A DNA stretch of 64,000 nucleotides, taken from positions 1,577,501 to 1,641,500 of the forward strand of contig NZ_CP162414.1 in assembly GCF_040932005.1 (NCBI RefSeq), written 5' to 3'. The notes beneath the pieces are model-generated. The model ran no database searches. It saw nothing but the letters and a program-made list of their open reading frames with translations, and was not told where the DNA came from. Below, piece after piece: positions 48,330-57,902 of the stretch. The translations under genes and the position numbers were made by a program. The stretch's first letter is position 1; the number at the start of each line of letters is the position of its first letter. This DNA is from Aestuariibius sp. HNIBRBA575. Lineage in GTDB: Bacteria > Pseudomonadota > Alphaproteobacteria > Rhodobacterales > Rhodobacteraceae.

Positions 48330-48794
48330 TCAGGAATCCAGCGCCCGCCCGAGCAGAGACAAGGCATGTTCAACCGATTTCGCCCGCACCTGCGCGCGAC
48401 CAATCGCGCCGAACTCTATCGTTTCGGTTTGCGTTTCGCCCTGCATGCACCATCCAAAACAGACCCGACCTTCGGGTTTGTGGTCTGATCCGCCGGGGCC
48501 AGCAATGCCGGTGATGGCCACAGACAGCTGCGCGTTTGAATTTTTGCACGCCCCCTGCGCCATTTGCGCCGCGACCTGTTCTGACACTGCGCCATAGGTG
48601 TCCAGCGTATCAGCGGACACGCCCAACATCTGCATTTTAGCGGCGTTGGTATAGGTGACAAAGCCGCGATCAAACATTGCCGACGATCCGGGGATTTCTG
48701 TCAACGCGCCTGCAACCAAACCACCGGTACAGCTTTCGGCGGTGGCGATCATCACACCTTTTGATATTGCGGTTTTCAGCAGCGTTTCGATCAT
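48330..48794 (-). CDS. CinA-family nicotinamide-nucleotide amidohydrolase (PncC-like)
   Basis: The 154-aa product is the stand-alone C-terminal CinA domain: TAISKGVMIATAESCTGGLVAGAL (catalytic serine in ESCTGG), AVSEQVAAQMAQGA and AITGIAGPGGSDHKPEGRV. It deamidates NMN to NaMN for recycling of NAD by-products such as those made by LigA. ATG 48794 overlaps the pgpA stop by 4 bases (ATGA). Confidence 0.92.
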   Translation of the reverse strand: MIETLLKTAISKGVMIATAESCTGGLVAGALTEIPGSSAMFDRGFVTYTNAAKMQMLGVSADTLDTYGAVSEQVAAQMAQGACKNSNAQLSVAITGIAGPGGSDHKPEGRVCFGWCMQGETQTETIEFGAIGRAQVRAKSVEHALSLLGRALDS

Positions 48795-49282
48795 AGGCCC
48801 AGCACTCCGTGGCTGAGATAAGCAAACAATCCCACGCCCAAGGCGGCGATGATCCCGGCAAACACATCATCCAGCATCACCCCCAGCGCATCGCCGCGTC
48901 GATCGGCCCAACCGATCAGGCTGGGCTTGGTGATGTCAAACAGGCGAAACAAAAGGAACGCTGTCAAAATGCCGGGCCAAAGCGCAAAGATGGACGCGCC
49001 CGCATGGCTGGCACCGATCGAAACAGGCAGCAGCGCGATCCATTGACCGGCCACTTCGTCGATGACTATTTCGGATGGGTCATGGTCCTCTTTGCCACGG
49101 GTTTCTTGGGCTGTGGCCCACCATCCTAGCGCAAATGACACCAAAACACCGATGGCCAACAACAAAGGCCCGCCAAAGGCATGCAATGGCCACGCCGCCA
49201 GCACCGCCGCCGCTGATCCCCATGTGCCGGGGGCAGGGCGCAGATGGCCGCTATAGAAAAACGTCGCAATAATATGGGTCAT
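48791..49282 (-). CDS. pgpA: Phosphatidylglycerophosphatase A
   Basis: Membrane phosphatase that makes phosphatidylglycerol from its phosphate. The 163-aa product has the GxWGS start ([12 protein letters not shown]), the acidic motif [17 protein letters not shown] and the terminal [14 protein letters not shown], plus four hydrophobic segments. Its start overlaps the ispDF stop (ATGA), and its stop overlaps cinA, so ispDF-pgpA-cinA form one coupled unit. Confidence 0.94.
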   Translation of the reverse strand: MTHIIATFFYSGHLRPAPGTWGSAAAVLAAWPLHAFGGPLLLAIGVLVSFALGWWATAQETRGKEDHDPSEIVIDEVAGQWIALLPVSIGASHAGASIFALWPGILTAFLLFRLFDITKPSLIGWADRRGDALGVMLDDVFAGIIAALGVGLFAYLSHGVLGL

Positions 49283-50415
49283 GATTTCACCAATGTCACG
49301 GTGGCCAAGGCGGCGATGCCTTCTCCGCGACCGGTAAAACCCAGCCGTTCCGATGTGGTTGCTTTGACGCTCATCCGGTCCACGTCAATGCCCATGATCC
49401 GTGCCATTTCTGTGCGCATCGCTGGCGCATGGGGGCCAACCTTGGGGAATTCACATATCAGCGTCACATCCGCATGGGTAATGGTGAACCCCATTTCGCG
49501 GGCCAGGTTACAGGCATGGGCCAGGAAAATTTCGCTGGCAGCCCCTTTCCATTGTGGATCAGAGGGTGGGAAATGTTGGCCGATATCACCCCGCGCCAGC
49601 CCGCCATAAATTGCATCTGTGATCGTGTGCATACCCACATCTGCGTCAGAATGGCCTTGCAGGCCGCGGGAATGGGGGATTTTCACACCACATAGGATCA
49701 CATGATCCCCCTCGCCAAACCGATGCACGTCAAAGCCATTGCCGGTGCGTATGTCCATGTTTTGTCCTAACTTTTGCGTCAGTTTATCATTGGCACGGCC
49801 AAAATCATCTGCCGTGGTGATTTTTAGGTTATCTTCTGCGCCGGGGACAATTGTTACGTCTATCCCAGCGGCACGCGCGACGGCCACATCATCGGCGGCG
49901 GTGCCTGTATGGCGGCGATGGGCGGCCAAAATAGCGTCAAACCGAAACCCCTGCGGAGTTTGCGCGCGAAACAAGCCCTCGCGATCTTGGGTGCCGGTGA
50001 CGCGATCCTGCTGACCATGCCATAACGCATCCGTAACGGCCAATGCCGGCGCAGCCCCGTCCGCGTGATCCAGCGCCGCCAGCACCCGATCAATCAATGG
50101 CCCATCCACAAGGGGTCGGGCGGCGTCATGGATTAACACTTTGGTTGGATGATGGGGCAACAATGCCTCTAATCCGTTGCGCACGGATGCATCGCGCGTA
50201 GAACCACCCGGAACACAGATGACATCGCTGTCTTGTATCAGGTCGAAATCATCCGGATGGAGCACAACAATGATCGGTCCCAATCCGGCCCGCCGAAAGG
50301 CGTCAAGCGTATGATCTATCACACGTTTTGCCCCCAATGGGCGCCATTGTTTTGGCAGGCCTCCACCGGCCCGTTGGCCACGCCCCGCGGCGACAATAAT
50401 CACGGCATTGGTCAT
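49279..50415 (-). CDS. ispDF: Bifunctional IspD/IspF isoprenoid enzyme
   Basis: Fusion of two MEP-pathway enzymes. Residues 1-219 are IspD (MEP cytidylyltransferase: [37 protein letters not shown]); residues 220-378 are IspF (MECDP synthase: [16 protein letters not shown] with metal ligands D and [21 protein letters not shown], the terminal [18 protein letters not shown]). Such fusions occur in many alphaproteobacteria. ATG 50415. First of three overlapping genes. Confidence 0.96.
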   Translation of the reverse strand: MTNAVIIVAAGRGQRAGGGLPKQWRPLGAKRVIDHTLDAFRRAGLGPIIVVLHPDDFDLIQDSDVICVPGGSTRDASVRNGLEALLPHHPTKVLIHDAARPLVDGPLIDRVLAALDHADGAAPALAVTDALWHGQQDRVTGTQDREGLFRAQTPQGFRFDAILAAHRRHTGTAADDVAVARAAGIDVTIVPGAEDNLKITTADDFGRANDKLTQKLGQNMDIRTGNGFDVHRFGEGDHVILCGVKIPHSRGLQGHSDADVGMHTITDAIYGGLARGDIGQHFPPSDPQWKGAASEIFLAHACNLAREMGFTITHADVTLICEFPKVGPHAPAMRTEMARIMGIDVDRMSVKATTSERLGFTGRGEGIAALATVTLVKS

Positions 50416-50556
50416 GCGACACTCCTTTGGTCCTTCCTATTGGTTGCCCAAGGCAGGTGCAATTCCCGGATTTGATCAAGTTGTTTTGCTTAATTTATGG
50501 GCATTGCGTAAATTTCGCCCGCTTTTCAGGCAAAACAGCCTGAGCGCGCATTGTGA

Positions 50557-50594
50557 TTGGGCGATGGTGCGCGTAAATCTAATGCATCGCCCAA
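50557..50594 (+). repeat. 10-bp perfect inverted repeat in the dusB leader
   Basis: TTGGGCGATG (50557-50566) and CATCGCCCAA (50585-50594) flank an 18-base loop. It ends right before GTG 50595 and 21 bases before the preferred dusB start. It could be an operator or an RNA hairpin controlling the dusB-ntrBC-ntrYX operon. Confidence 0.55.
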
Positions 50595-50615
50595 GTGTTA
50601 AGCAGGTGCCTTATT

Positions 50616-51602
50616 TTGGACCACATAAATCTAGATGACCTAACGTTGACTCCACCTGTGGCCCTTGCGCCATTGGCTGGCATCACCGATTTGCCATTTC
50701 GCCAATTGGTTGGGCGATTTGGCGCGGGCTGGGTTGTGTCAGAAATGGTTGCCTCACAGGAAATGGTGCAGGCGAAACCCGGCGTTCGTGAACGGGCAGA
50801 GCTGGGCTATGATCAGTCAGACACCGCTGTGCAAATTGCCGGTCGCGACGCCTATTGGATGGCCGAAGCCGCCCGTCAAATCGAGGCAAACGGCGCCCGT
50901 TTCATTGATATCAACATGGGCTGTCCTGCCAAAAAGGTCACAAACGGCTATTCCGGTTCTGCGCTGCTGAAAACGCCGGATCACGCGCTAAGCCTGATCG
51001 AAGCGGTGGTCGAAGCGGTGAACATTCCGGTCACGTTGAAAACCCGGCTGGGTTGGGATGACGACAGTTTGAACGCCGCTGATGTGGCCAAACGCGCTGA
51101 GGATGCTGGCATCAAACTGGTCACTATACACGGGCGCACCCGGTGCCAGTTTTACAAAGGCGCGGCAGATTGGGATGCCATTCGTTCCATTAAGGATTCG
51201 GTGTCGATCCCTGTGATTGCCAACGGGGATATTGTCGATGCCGAAACCGCAGGTTTGGCGTTGGAAAAATCCGGTGCGGATGGGGTGATGATTGGGCGCG
51301 GTGCGCAGGGGCGACCTTGGATTTTGGCACAAGTGTCCGCTGCGCTTCATGGCGGACAAGCCCCTGAAATTCCGATAGGAAATGACCTAGTCGATATGGT
51401 ATGTGAGCATTTTGAAGCTATGATTTCTTTTTACGGCCCTCAATTGGGCAATCGCGTCGCGCGCAAACATCTGGGCTGGTACATGGATGACGCAAACACG
51501 CCCGCACCCCTGCGCAAGGCCGTGTTAATGGAACGCGACACCACCAAAACGCTGCGTTTGTTGCCCGATGCCTTAACCCAAAGCCAAGGGGTCGCCGCAT
51601 GA
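50616..51602 (+). CDS. dusB: tRNA-dihydrouridine synthase DusB (nifR3)
   Basis: FMN enzyme that reduces uridines in the D loop of tRNA. The 328-aa product has LAPLAGITDLPFRQL, the active cysteine in DINMGCPAKKVTNGYSGSALL, VTIHGRTRCQFYKGAADWD and ADGVMIGRGAQGRPW. Start: TTG 50616 has AGGTG 7 bases upstream; GTG 50595 is possible but lacks a site. In alphaproteobacteria this gene (nifR3) leads the ntrBC operon as here; its stop overlaps ntrB (ATGA). Confidence 0.94.
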   Translation: MDHINLDDLTLTPPVALAPLAGITDLPFRQLVGRFGAGWVVSEMVASQEMVQAKPGVRERAELGYDQSDTAVQIAGRDAYWMAEAARQIEANGARFIDINMGCPAKKVTNGYSGSALLKTPDHALSLIEAVVEAVNIPVTLKTRLGWDDDSLNAADVAKRAEDAGIKLVTIHGRTRCQFYKGAADWDAIRSIKDSVSIPVIANGDIVDAETAGLALEKSGADGVMIGRGAQGRPWILAQVSAALHGGQAPEIPIGNDLVDMVCEHFEAMISFYGPQLGNRVARKHLGWYMDDANTPAPLRKAVLMERDTTKTLRLLPDALTQSQGVAA

Positions 51603-52687
51603 TCACCGATCAAAATCTGTGGGCGTCCTTGCCTGTGCCAACCTTGCTGATCGGCCCCGATGACCTGATTGCGGATAGCAATCCGGCGGCGGAATTGTTT
51701 TTGAACCTGTCGGCCAAATCGCTGCTTGGCGCGTCGATCTGGGACAAAGTGATGATCGACGCCCCGATCGAGGACCCTTATGCGCGCGCCATCAAGGACC
51801 GAACGCCGCTGTTTGTGAACGATGTGGATGTGGGCAGCGGTGAACGCCCGCCCATGCAATGCAACGTTCAGTTTTCGCCGCTGCAAGGCAGTGAACGCCA
51901 GTTTCTGATGATGATTTCCCCTCGCGAAATCGCCACGCGCATGACCCAGAACGCCACCACCAGCCGCGCGGCCAAATCCGCGATTGGCATGGCGGAAATG
52001 CTGGCTCATGAAATCAAAAACCCACTGGCAGGCATCACAGGGGCGGCGCAATTATTGTCGATGGGATTGGACGCCCAGGATCTGGAAATGACCGATCTGA
52101 TTGTCGAAGAAAGCCGCCGCATCGTGAAGTTGCTGGAACAAGTCGAGCAATTTGGCAATCAGCGCCCGCCAATGTGCAGCCCGGTGAATATCCACGATTT
52201 ATTGGACCGGGCCCGGCAATCCGCCAGTGTTGGCTTTGGCGCGCATATGAACTTTGTCGAAGATTACGATCCGTCATTGCCACAGACCTTTGTGGATGGG
52301 GATCAAATGCTACAGGTGTTTTTGAACCTTTTGAAAAATGCCAGCGAAGCCAGCAAACAAGGCGGCACCATTCGCCTGCGGACATTTTATGACCCGTCGC
52401 TGCGACTGCGGCGCAAAGAGGGTCCGCCTGCGCGATTGCCGTTGCAGATTGAAATCATTGATGACGGGCCCGGCTTGCCGCCTGACATCGCCACACATGT
52501 TTTTGACCCCTTTGTGTCGGGCAAAGAAAACGGAACCGGGCTTGGGCTCGCTTTGGTCAGTAAATTGCTGGTCGACAATGGCGGATCGATTTCGGTGGAT
52601 TCTATTCCGGGACGCACTGTGTTTCGCGTCGCGCTTCCGCTTGTTCCCAAAGGCACCCCTAATTTTGATCCCGCAGGAGAACTGTAA
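51599..52687 (+). CDS. ntrB: Nitrogen sensor histidine kinase NtrB
   Basis: Cytoplasmic PAS-containing kinase of 362 aa that phosphorylates NtrC when nitrogen is low, under PII control. PAS domain at residues 1-110; phospho-accepting histidine in [20 protein letters not shown]; ATPase motifs N-box [10 protein letters not shown]1 [17 protein letters not shown] and G2 [13 protein letters not shown]. No transmembrane helix, as expected. Overlaps dusB upstream (ATGA) and ntrC downstream (TAATG). Confidence 0.95.
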   Translation: MITDQNLWASLPVPTLLIGPDDLIADSNPAAELFLNLSAKSLLGASIWDKVMIDAPIEDPYARAIKDRTPLFVNDVDVGSGERPPMQCNVQFSPLQGSERQFLMMISPREIATRMTQNATTSRAAKSAIGMAEMLAHEIKNPLAGITGAAQLLSMGLDAQDLEMTDLIVEESRRIVKLLEQVEQFGNQRPPMCSPVNIHDLLDRARQSASVGFGAHMNFVEDYDPSLPQTFVDGDQMLQVFLNLLKNASEASKQGGTIRLRTFYDPSLRLRRKEGPPARLPLQIEIIDDGPGLPPDIATHVFDPFVSGKENGTGLGLALVSKLLVDNGGSISVDSIPGRTVFRVALPLVPKGTPNFDPAGEL

Positions 52688-54051
52688 TGGACGGTACTGT
52701 ACTAGTTGCTGATGATGATCGCACCATCCGCACCGTGTTAACCCAGGCGTTGACCCGCGCCGGATGTAAGGTGCATGCCACGTCATCTTTGGTCACGTTG
52801 ATGCGCTGGGTCGAAGAAGGCAAAGGCGATCTGGTGATTTCAGACGTGGTCATGCCGGATGGTAATGGTTTAGAAACATTGCCAAAAATCACCCAGGCCC
52901 GCCCCGGTTTGCCGGTGATCATCATTTCGGCGCAAAACACGATCATGACGGCCATTCAGGCGGCCGAAGCCGAAGCCTATGATTACCTGCCCAAACCGTT
53001 CGACCTGCCGGATTTGATGAAACGGGCCAGTCGCGCCCTAGAGGTTAAACGCCGCGTTCCAACCCCAAGAGGTGAGGTAGACGACGATCAAGGCGAGTTG
53101 CCCTTGGTGGGGCGCACACCGGCAATGCAGGCGCTCTATCGTTTGGTGGCGCGGGTGATGAACACCCAGTTGCCAGTGTTGATCACAGGCGAAAGTGGCA
53201 CAGGTAAGTCACTGATTGCACGTGCTATTCACGACTTTTCGGATCGGCGCAATCTGCCATTTGTTGTGGCATCAGCGGATGATCTGATGGGGGTAGAGGG
53301 CGCGTCGCAATTGCTAAATCGCGTGCGTGGTGGATCGCTGGTGTTTGACGAAGTGGGGGATTTTCCCGACGTGGAACAGGCCAAAATCGTGCGGATGTTG
53401 GATGTGATGGGCGAAAATGCGCCCCGGATCATGTCGACCAGCCAATCTGATTTATCGTCCGTCATGGAAGCCGGGAAATTCCGTGAGGATTTGTTTTATC
53501 GGCTCGGGGGCGTGACCGTTCATGTGCCGTCTTTGCGCGAACGGGTGGATGATATTCCGCTCTTGGCGGATCATTTTCTGTTACGGGCTGAACGCGAAGG
53601 CGCGATGCTGAAACGGTTTACCCCGGATGCCCTGGATTTGGTGCGCAGCTATAGCTGGCCGGGTAATGTCCGTCAGTTGGAAAATGTGATGCGCCGATTG
53701 GTTGTGACCGCGCTAGAGGCGGAAATCACCCAAAGCGAAGTCGAAGCCGTGTTGGGCAACCAACCCGCAATGGAACCGCTGCGTGCGGGCGGGGATGGGG
53801 ACAAATTATCGGCCTCGGTAGAACGGCATTTGCGGCGGTATTTCGATCTGCATGGCGGTGTGTTGCCGCCCCCCGGTCTGCATCAGCGTATTTTACGCGA
53901 AGTTGAGTTGCCATTGATCGAAATTGCGCTGGATGCCACAGGGGGAAATCAGGCCAAATGTGCCGATCTTTTGGGGATCAACCGCAATACCTTGCGTAAG
54001 AAGATTACAGATTTGGATATTCGCGTGACACGGCGGCGCAAATTGATGTAA
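52687..54051 (+). CDS. ntrC: Nitrogen response regulator NtrC, GAFTGA-less type
   Basis: Receiver (D53 in [10 protein letters not shown]), AAA+ domain (Walker A GESGTGKS, Walker B-like [12 protein letters not shown]) and a C-terminal Fis-type HTH ([24 protein letters not shown]), 454 aa. The GAFTGA loop that contacts sigma54 is absent; the region between [12 protein letters not shown] and RVRGGSLVF is shortened. Rhodobacter capsulatus NtrC likewise lacks it and works with the housekeeping polymerase. ATG 52687 overlaps the ntrB stop. Likely targets include amtB. Confidence 0.95.
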   Translation: MDGTVLVADDDRTIRTVLTQALTRAGCKVHATSSLVTLMRWVEEGKGDLVISDVVMPDGNGLETLPKITQARPGLPVIIISAQNTIMTAIQAAEAEAYDYLPKPFDLPDLMKRASRALEVKRRVPTPRGEVDDDQGELPLVGRTPAMQALYRLVARVMNTQLPVLITGESGTGKSLIARAIHDFSDRRNLPFVVASADDLMGVEGASQLLNRVRGGSLVFDEVGDFPDVEQAKIVRMLDVMGENAPRIMSTSQSDLSSVMEAGKFREDLFYRLGGVTVHVPSLRERVDDIPLLADHFLLRAEREGAMLKRFTPDALDLVRSYSWPGNVRQLENVMRRLVVTALEAEITQSEVEAVLGNQPAMEPLRAGGDGDKLSASVERHLRRYFDLHGGVLPPPGLHQRILREVELPLIEIALDATGGNQAKCADLLGINRNTLRKKITDLDIRVTRRRKLM

Positions 54052-54115
54052 AACCGCAACATAACCGTGGCCCTTTGGTCCCAGTCACAAACTGGGCCAA
54101 TGCAGGACCACATAA

Positions 54116-56410
54116 ATGGCGGTTGGGGCGGTTTTGCCCCTTGTAAACAGGGCGATGCACGTGCGGCGGTCCCCGACGGGTAGGAATTTGAGCCGGCTGA
54201 GCCGGTGGCGCAGGCAGCGTCGCGTTCAAAACGCGGCCACGCTTGGGATGGTGATTCTCGGCCCGATTCTCATTGGTATTACGATTGCTGCCCTTGGTCC
54301 GCTGGACCAAGTGGGCGGTGGCAGTACGCTGCGCCTGATCCTGCTGATCGACTTGGTTTACGTTATGGTTGTGGCGTCATTGGTGCTGCAACGGCTGGCA
54401 CAAATGATCGCCGCGCGTCGGGCCAAATCGGCCGGATCGCAATTGCATTTACGACTGGTGGGCGTGTTTGCCTTTTTGGCCTTGGTTCCGACGGTTCTGG
54501 TCGCATTTTTCGCGGCAGGCACCCTAAATTTCGGCCTCGAAGGGTGGTTTTCGGACCGGGTGCGCAATGTGGTTGGGGCATCGCTAAACGCGGCCGTCGC
54601 CTATAAAGAAGAGCACCGCCAGGAATTGACCCGCGATGGGCTTGGACTGGCGGGATACCTGAATTTGGAACGTCAGCGCACGCCGTTTATGGACAATGGC
54701 GAAATTCGTGAATCGCTGGCACGGGTGCAGGGGCAAATCGAACGCAGCCTAACCGAGGCCTATGTGATCAACGGCGTTGGTGAAATTCTGGCGCGCGGTC
54801 CACGGTCCTATGAGTTTGATTTTGAACGTCCAAGTGCCGAACAGATCGAGGCGGCGCTTGAAACGGGTATTCTGATCATCGAAGACGCAGATATTAACGA
54901 ATATCGTGCCATAATCCCGCTCGAAACCTATGTGGACCGGTTGCTATACGTCACCAGAGAGGTCGACGGCGAAGTCCTGACCCTGTTGGATGACACACAG
55001 GAATCCGTCACGCTTTATGAACAGCTGGAAAACGAACGTGGTCGGTTGCTGTTTGAATTTGCGCTGCTTTATCTTGGGTTTGCACTGATTTTGATCTTGG
55101 CGGCGATTTGGCTCGGATTTTGGTTCGCCGAACGTTTGTCCCGTCCGGTTGGGCGATTGTTGAACGCATCACAGCGGGTGGGTTCCGGTGATTTGAACGT
55201 GCGCGTCCTAGAAGATGACGGTGAGGATGAAATTTCTCAGCTCGGGCGAAACTTTAACGAAATGACCGAACAATTGCGGGGCCAGCGCGAGGAATTGCTG
55301 CAAAATAACCGTCAGATTGAACGGCGCAGACGGTTGTTTGATTCCGTGCTCAGCTCGATCACATCTGGGGTGGTGGGCTTGGATGCCGAGGGAAATATCG
55401 CCTTTGTGAACCCATCAGCCCGTCGTTTGTTGGATGTGGACAGCGACAGCGCCAACACCGAATTGTCTGTGGCTGTGCCAGAATTCACCCCGATATTTGA
55501 CCGGTTGCGGGACGAAAAACGCGAAGTTTTGCAGGATCAGGTCAATCTGATCCGCGGCGGAAAACAAGAATCCCTGTTGGTTCGGGTTTCTCAGCGCCGC
55601 AATGACGAAGAACGGCTAGAGGGCTATGTGGTGGCATTTGACGATGTGACCGATCTGGTTTCGGCGCAGCGCATGGCGGCCTGGGGGGATGTGGCACGCC
55701 GCATTGCCCATGAAATCAAAAACCCGCTGACCCCAATCCAATTGTCTGCAGAACGGATCAAACGCAAATTCAGCCCCAAAGTGGGCGAAGATAGCGATGT
55801 ACTGGAACAGATGACCGAAGTTATTGTGCGTCAAACCAATGACTTGCGGCGCATTGTTGATGAATTTTCTAAATTCGCGCGGATGCCGGAACCTGAACGG
55901 TTTACCAATGACGTGGTCAGTTTGGTGCGCGATGCGGTGCTGCTGCAAGAGGCCGGTCAACCAAATGTGCATCTGGTGAGCGATCTACCCGCGTCACCGA
56001 TTTTGGCGGATCTGGATTCAACCATGATTTCCCAAGCCTTGACCAACTTGATTAAGAACGCAGGCGAAGCAATTGAAAGTCTTCAAGAAAAGGGCGCACC
56101 CGATGGGCATTCCCCAGAGATACGCGTGCGTCTTGTCCAAAACGAAGACCACGTTTTGATCACAATTATGGACAATGGGATCGGCCTGCCAGAAGATCGG
56201 GCAAAACTGTTTGAACCCTATGTGACCACACGGTCATCAGGCACCGGGCTGGGCCTGCCGATTGTCAAAAAAATCATCGAAGAACATGGGGGAACGCTGT
56301 CATTGACCGACGCTGACCCCTTTGGCGAAACGTCGCATCAGGGCGCCTGCGCGCTGATCGACCTGCCGGTTAAACCGGCCAATAGTGTAACAGAAAGTGC
56401 AGCAGAATGA
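54116..56410 (+). CDS. ntrY: NtrY sensor histidine kinase
   Basis: Membrane kinase of 764 aa paired with NtrX. N-terminal helices at about residues 40-62, 69-92 and 112-135, a periplasmic domain to about 290, a fourth helix (LLYLGFALILILAAIWLGFWF), HAMP (RLSRPVGRLLNASQRVGSGDLNV), PAS (FDSVLSSITSGVVGLDAEGNI), and HisKA/HATPase with histidine in [15 protein letters not shown] and GTGLGLPIVKKII. ATG 54116 lies 64 bases after ntrC. Signal unknown; nitrogen and redox/oxygen control are reported for the family. Confidence 0.95.
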   Translation: MAVGAVLPLVNRAMHVRRSPTGRNLSRLSRWRRQRRVQNAATLGMVILGPILIGITIAALGPLDQVGGGSTLRLILLIDLVYVMVVASLVLQRLAQMIAARRAKSAGSQLHLRLVGVFAFLALVPTVLVAFFAAGTLNFGLEGWFSDRVRNVVGASLNAAVAYKEEHRQELTRDGLGLAGYLNLERQRTPFMDNGEIRESLARVQGQIERSLTEAYVINGVGEILARGPRSYEFDFERPSAEQIEAALETGILIIEDADINEYRAIIPLETYVDRLLYVTREVDGEVLTLLDDTQESVTLYEQLENERGRLLFEFALLYLGFALILILAAIWLGFWFAERLSRPVGRLLNASQRVGSGDLNVRVLEDDGEDEISQLGRNFNEMTEQLRGQREELLQNNRQIERRRRLFDSVLSSITSGVVGLDAEGNIAFVNPSARRLLDVDSDSANTELSVAVPEFTPIFDRLRDEKREVLQDQVNLIRGGKQESLLVRVSQRRNDEERLEGYVVAFDDVTDLVSAQRMAAWGDVARRIAHEIKNPLTPIQLSAERIKRKFSPKVGEDSDVLEQMTEVIVRQTNDLRRIVDEFSKFARMPEPERFTNDVVSLVRDAVLLQEAGQPNVHLVSDLPASPILADLDSTMISQALTNLIKNAGEAIESLQEKGAPDGHSPEIRVRLVQNEDHVLITIMDNGIGLPEDRAKLFEPYVTTRSSGTGLGLPIVKKIIEEHGGTLSLTDADPFGETSHQGACALIDLPVKPANSVTESAAE

Positions 56411-56417
56411 GGGCGTT

Positions 56418-57821
56418 ATGGGCGATATCCTAATTACGGACGACGAGCGTGACATCCGCGAGTTAATAGCGGATATCCTAAAAGACGAAGGGTATACGAC
56501 ACGTTTGGCCGGTACTTCGGACGAATGTATGGCTGAGATTGAAAAAGAACCTCCTGCGATGATGGTTCTGGATATCTGGCTAAAAGACAGCAACATGGAT
56601 GGCATCGACATCCTTAAATCGGTCAAACGGGATCACCCGGATGTGCCGATTGTGATCATATCTGGCCACGGCAATATCGAAATCGCGGTCGCTGCGATCA
56701 AACAAGGCGCATATGATTTCATCGAAAAACCGTTTAATATCGATCAGTTACTGGTCGTTATTCGCAGGGCCATGGAAACGGCGCGGTTGCGGCGTGAAAA
56801 TCTGGAACTGAAACGCGGTGAAACCACCAACACAGAAATGTTGGGGGAAAGTGCAGCGTTCCGGGGTTTGAAAATGCAACTGGATAAAGTGACCAAATCC
56901 AATGGTCGCGTGATGCTAACCGGGGCCGCAGGAGCGGGCAAAGAAGTAGCGGCACGGTACATCCATGCCAATTCGAACCGCGCTCAATCGCCTTTTGTCA
57001 GCGTGAATTCCGCCTCTATTGAGCCCGAACGCATGGAAGAGGTGCTGTTTGGCCGCGAAAGCCCTGATCGGGGTATCGAAAAAGGCCTGCTGGAAGAGGC
57101 CAATGGTGGCGTTTTGTACTTTGACGAAGTGGCTGACATGCCGTTGGGGACGCAGTCCAAAATACTGCGCGTTTTGGTCGATCAGAAATTCCAGCGGGTT
57201 GGTGGCTCTGACAAGGTTCAAGTTGACCTGCGTGTTATTTCCAGCACAAACAAAGACTTATCAGCTGAAATTGAGGCTGGTAACTTTAGAGAAGAGCTGT
57301 ATCACCGCCTAAATGTTGTGCCGATCGAAGTGCCATCCCTGGAAGAGCGGCGCGAAGACATTCCCATGTTGGCCGAACATTTCATCGAAGTGCTGAACCG
57401 GGTGCAGGGGCTGCCTCTGCGCAAAATCGCAGAAGATGCATCCGCGCTGCTGCAAACCATGGTTTGGCCCGGCAATGTCCGTCAGCTGAAAAACGTGATC
57501 GAACGGGTTTTGATCTTGGGCGATGGCACGGGCGATATCACGGCAAAGGATCTGCCTGCCTCAGAAGAAGCAGCCGGTGGCGAAGCTGAGGGGCGTGTTG
57601 TGTTGTCGGGTGGTTTGGCGACCTTGCCATTGCGCGAGGCACGTGAATTGTTTGAACGGGAATATCTGTTGACCCAGATTAATCGGTTTGGTGGCAATAT
57701 CAGCCGCACTGCGTCTTTTGTTGGCATGGAACGGTCCGCGCTGCATCGCAAACTGAAATCGCTGGGCGTGGTTACGTCGAACAAATCTGGTGCACGCGTT
57801 GCGCATGTCGAGGGCGAATAG
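56418..57821 (+). CDS. ntrX: NtrX response regulator
   Basis: 467 aa: receiver with D52 (MMVLDIWLKDS), AAA+ domain with Walker A TGAAGAGKEVAA and Walker B GGVLYFDEVADMP, and C-terminal Fis-type HTH (GNISRTASFVGMERSALHRKLKSLG). The GAFTGA loop is replaced by FGRESPDRGIEKG, so sigma54 activation is unlikely. ATG 56418 with GAGGG upstream gives the receiver start MGDILITDDE; the GTG seven codons earlier is less likely. Starts just past the ntrY stop. Confidence 0.95.
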   Translation: MGDILITDDERDIRELIADILKDEGYTTRLAGTSDECMAEIEKEPPAMMVLDIWLKDSNMDGIDILKSVKRDHPDVPIVIISGHGNIEIAVAAIKQGAYDFIEKPFNIDQLLVVIRRAMETARLRRENLELKRGETTNTEMLGESAAFRGLKMQLDKVTKSNGRVMLTGAAGAGKEVAARYIHANSNRAQSPFVSVNSASIEPERMEEVLFGRESPDRGIEKGLLEEANGGVLYFDEVADMPLGTQSKILRVLVDQKFQRVGGSDKVQVDLRVISSTNKDLSAEIEAGNFREELYHRLNVVPIEVPSLEERREDIPMLAEHFIEVLNRVQGLPLRKIAEDASALLQTMVWPGNVRQLKNVIERVLILGDGTGDITAKDLPASEEAAGGEAEGRVVLSGGLATLPLREARELFEREYLLTQINRFGGNISRTASFVGMERSALHRKLKSLGVVTSNKSGARVAHVEGE

Positions 57822-57902
57822 GCGCATCAGCTTGTCGCAAATGGGTTTGACCCCCGGCGCTGTTCGGGGGACAACCACATGTGATCACCCGAAGGAGAGA
57901 CC

